NCBI GenBank assembly: GCA_002705055.1
Contig: PAHY01000027.1
Coordinates: 1 to 64,000, forward strand
Reading direction: 5' to 3'
DNA from: Planctomycetota bacterium
GTDB taxonomy: Bacteria; Planctomycetota; UBA1135
Length of the DNA stretch: 64,000 bases
Positions within the stretch are counted from its first letter, which is position 1. Every line of letters begins with the position of its first letter. Below the pieces are notes generated by a model, which saw only the letters and a list, made by a program, of their open reading frames with translations, made no database searches and was not told the DNA's origin. Shown piece by piece: positions 63,750 through 64,000 of the stretch. The translations under genes were made by a program, and so were the position numbers.

Positions 63750-64000
63750 AAGGCCATGCCGATGATCGTCGCCTCGCAGACGAGGTCGCCGTTCTCGCGC
63801 ACGATCTGACCTTCCCACTTCAGGTAGCCGCGGCGCAGGTCGACGCGAATCATCTTGCCCGGGATGTAGAGGTTCTCGCCGGGTTCGACGACCCCGCGAA
63901 AGCGCACCTTCTCCACGCCGCCGAAGCCGACCCACTTATGGGACTCGTGCATGCCCCAGCGCGCGTGGCCGTGGACCACGCCCATCTGCGCCATGGTCTC
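63746..64000 (-). CDS. Hotdog-fold dehydratase, FabZ/MaoC-like (5' end outside window)
   Basis: The last 84 or so residues of a minus-strand gene that runs off the window. The visible sequence (ETMAQMGVVHGHARWGM at the window edge, then GFGGVEKVRFRGVVEPGENLYI and RRGYLKWEGQIVRENGDLVCEATIIGMAF) follows the FabZ pattern, in which E-A-x-A-Q is on the central helix and the VRFR..V.PG strand follows. FabZ-type proteins dehydrate 3-hydroxyacyl-ACP in fatty-acid synthesis, but the active-site His lies upstream. Its stop overlaps the Pus10-like stop by 3 bp. Confidence 0.7.
   Translation of the reverse strand, partial: ETMAQMGVVHGHARWGMHESHKWVGFGGVEKVRFRGVVEPGENLYIPGKMIRVDLRRGYLKWEGQIVRENGDLVCEATIIGMAF

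Overview
The window is one continuous stretch of GC-rich bacterial chromosome from a Gram-negative-type organism: it has kdsB for Kdo/LPS synthesis, lgt with several lipobox proteins, and many secreted proteins. The mix is most compatible with a Planctomycetota-like or similarly deep, undersampled lineage. It includes a Lys/Ala/Thr histone-H1-like tail beside HU, a DUF1800 protein, a heparin-lyase-fold protein, FG-GAP propellers, large beta-solenoid proteins, and a Pus10-type pseudouridine synthase that is better known from archaea and eukaryotes. The taxonomic assignment is inference. Shine-Dalgarno sequences are mostly absent. Many genes instead have a TAnnnT hexamer 6-11 nt before the start codon, which suggests frequent leaderless transcription.

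Layout. 1-5.4 kb: end of a histone-like gene, HU, metG (-), a glutaryl-CoA-dehydrogenase-like gene (+), a low-GC orphan (-) and two small genes. 5.4-12 kb: a minus-strand lipoprotein-kdsB-pyrG operon, divergent from a methyltransferase, a small kinase, a LysM protein and anmK. 12-17.4 kb: a secreted HEAT/TPR protein, tRNA-Thr(CGT), a tandem PhoD-type phosphatase and an MscS channel. 17.5-25.2 kb: a secreted metzincin protease and two large tandem paralogous secreted propeller-like proteins, all ending in the same ~100-residue C-terminal domain. 25.3-29.3 kb: YihY, DUF1800 and VOC genes separated by a family of nested palindromic intergenic elements. 29.3-33.5 kb: a 1395-residue repeat protein. 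34.2-40.1 kb: a tightly overlapping operon (SanA-like, VOC-GNAT fusion, MacA/MacB-type exporter). 40.1-42.8 kb: modABC (-). 42.9-52.1 kb: a heparin-lyase-fold protein, then a four-gene minus operon (FG-GAP, large MscS/MscK, TPR lipoprotein, FG-GAP). 52.2-64 kb: tRNA-Pro, a lipase-like hydrolase, a degenerate PTS enzyme I, a MITE-like element, thrB, fusA, a divergent Tex-like RGG protein, an RNase HII-like protein, lgt, a Pus10-like enzyme and a truncated FabZ/MaoC-type gene.

The most interesting signals are: (1) five clear copies, plus a weaker sixth, of an ~90-nt nested-palindrome element whose stems change sequence between copies but stay paired, while the blocks between stems are conserved; (2) a shared C-terminal domain on five secreted proteins, a candidate surface-sorting signal; (3) an enzyme I homologue that keeps its phospho-histidine but has lost the PEP-site Asn and Cys; (4) a Pus10-like enzyme in a bacterium; and (5) a detoxification-plus-export operon. 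No rRNA, CRISPR array, prophage or complete transposon was seen.
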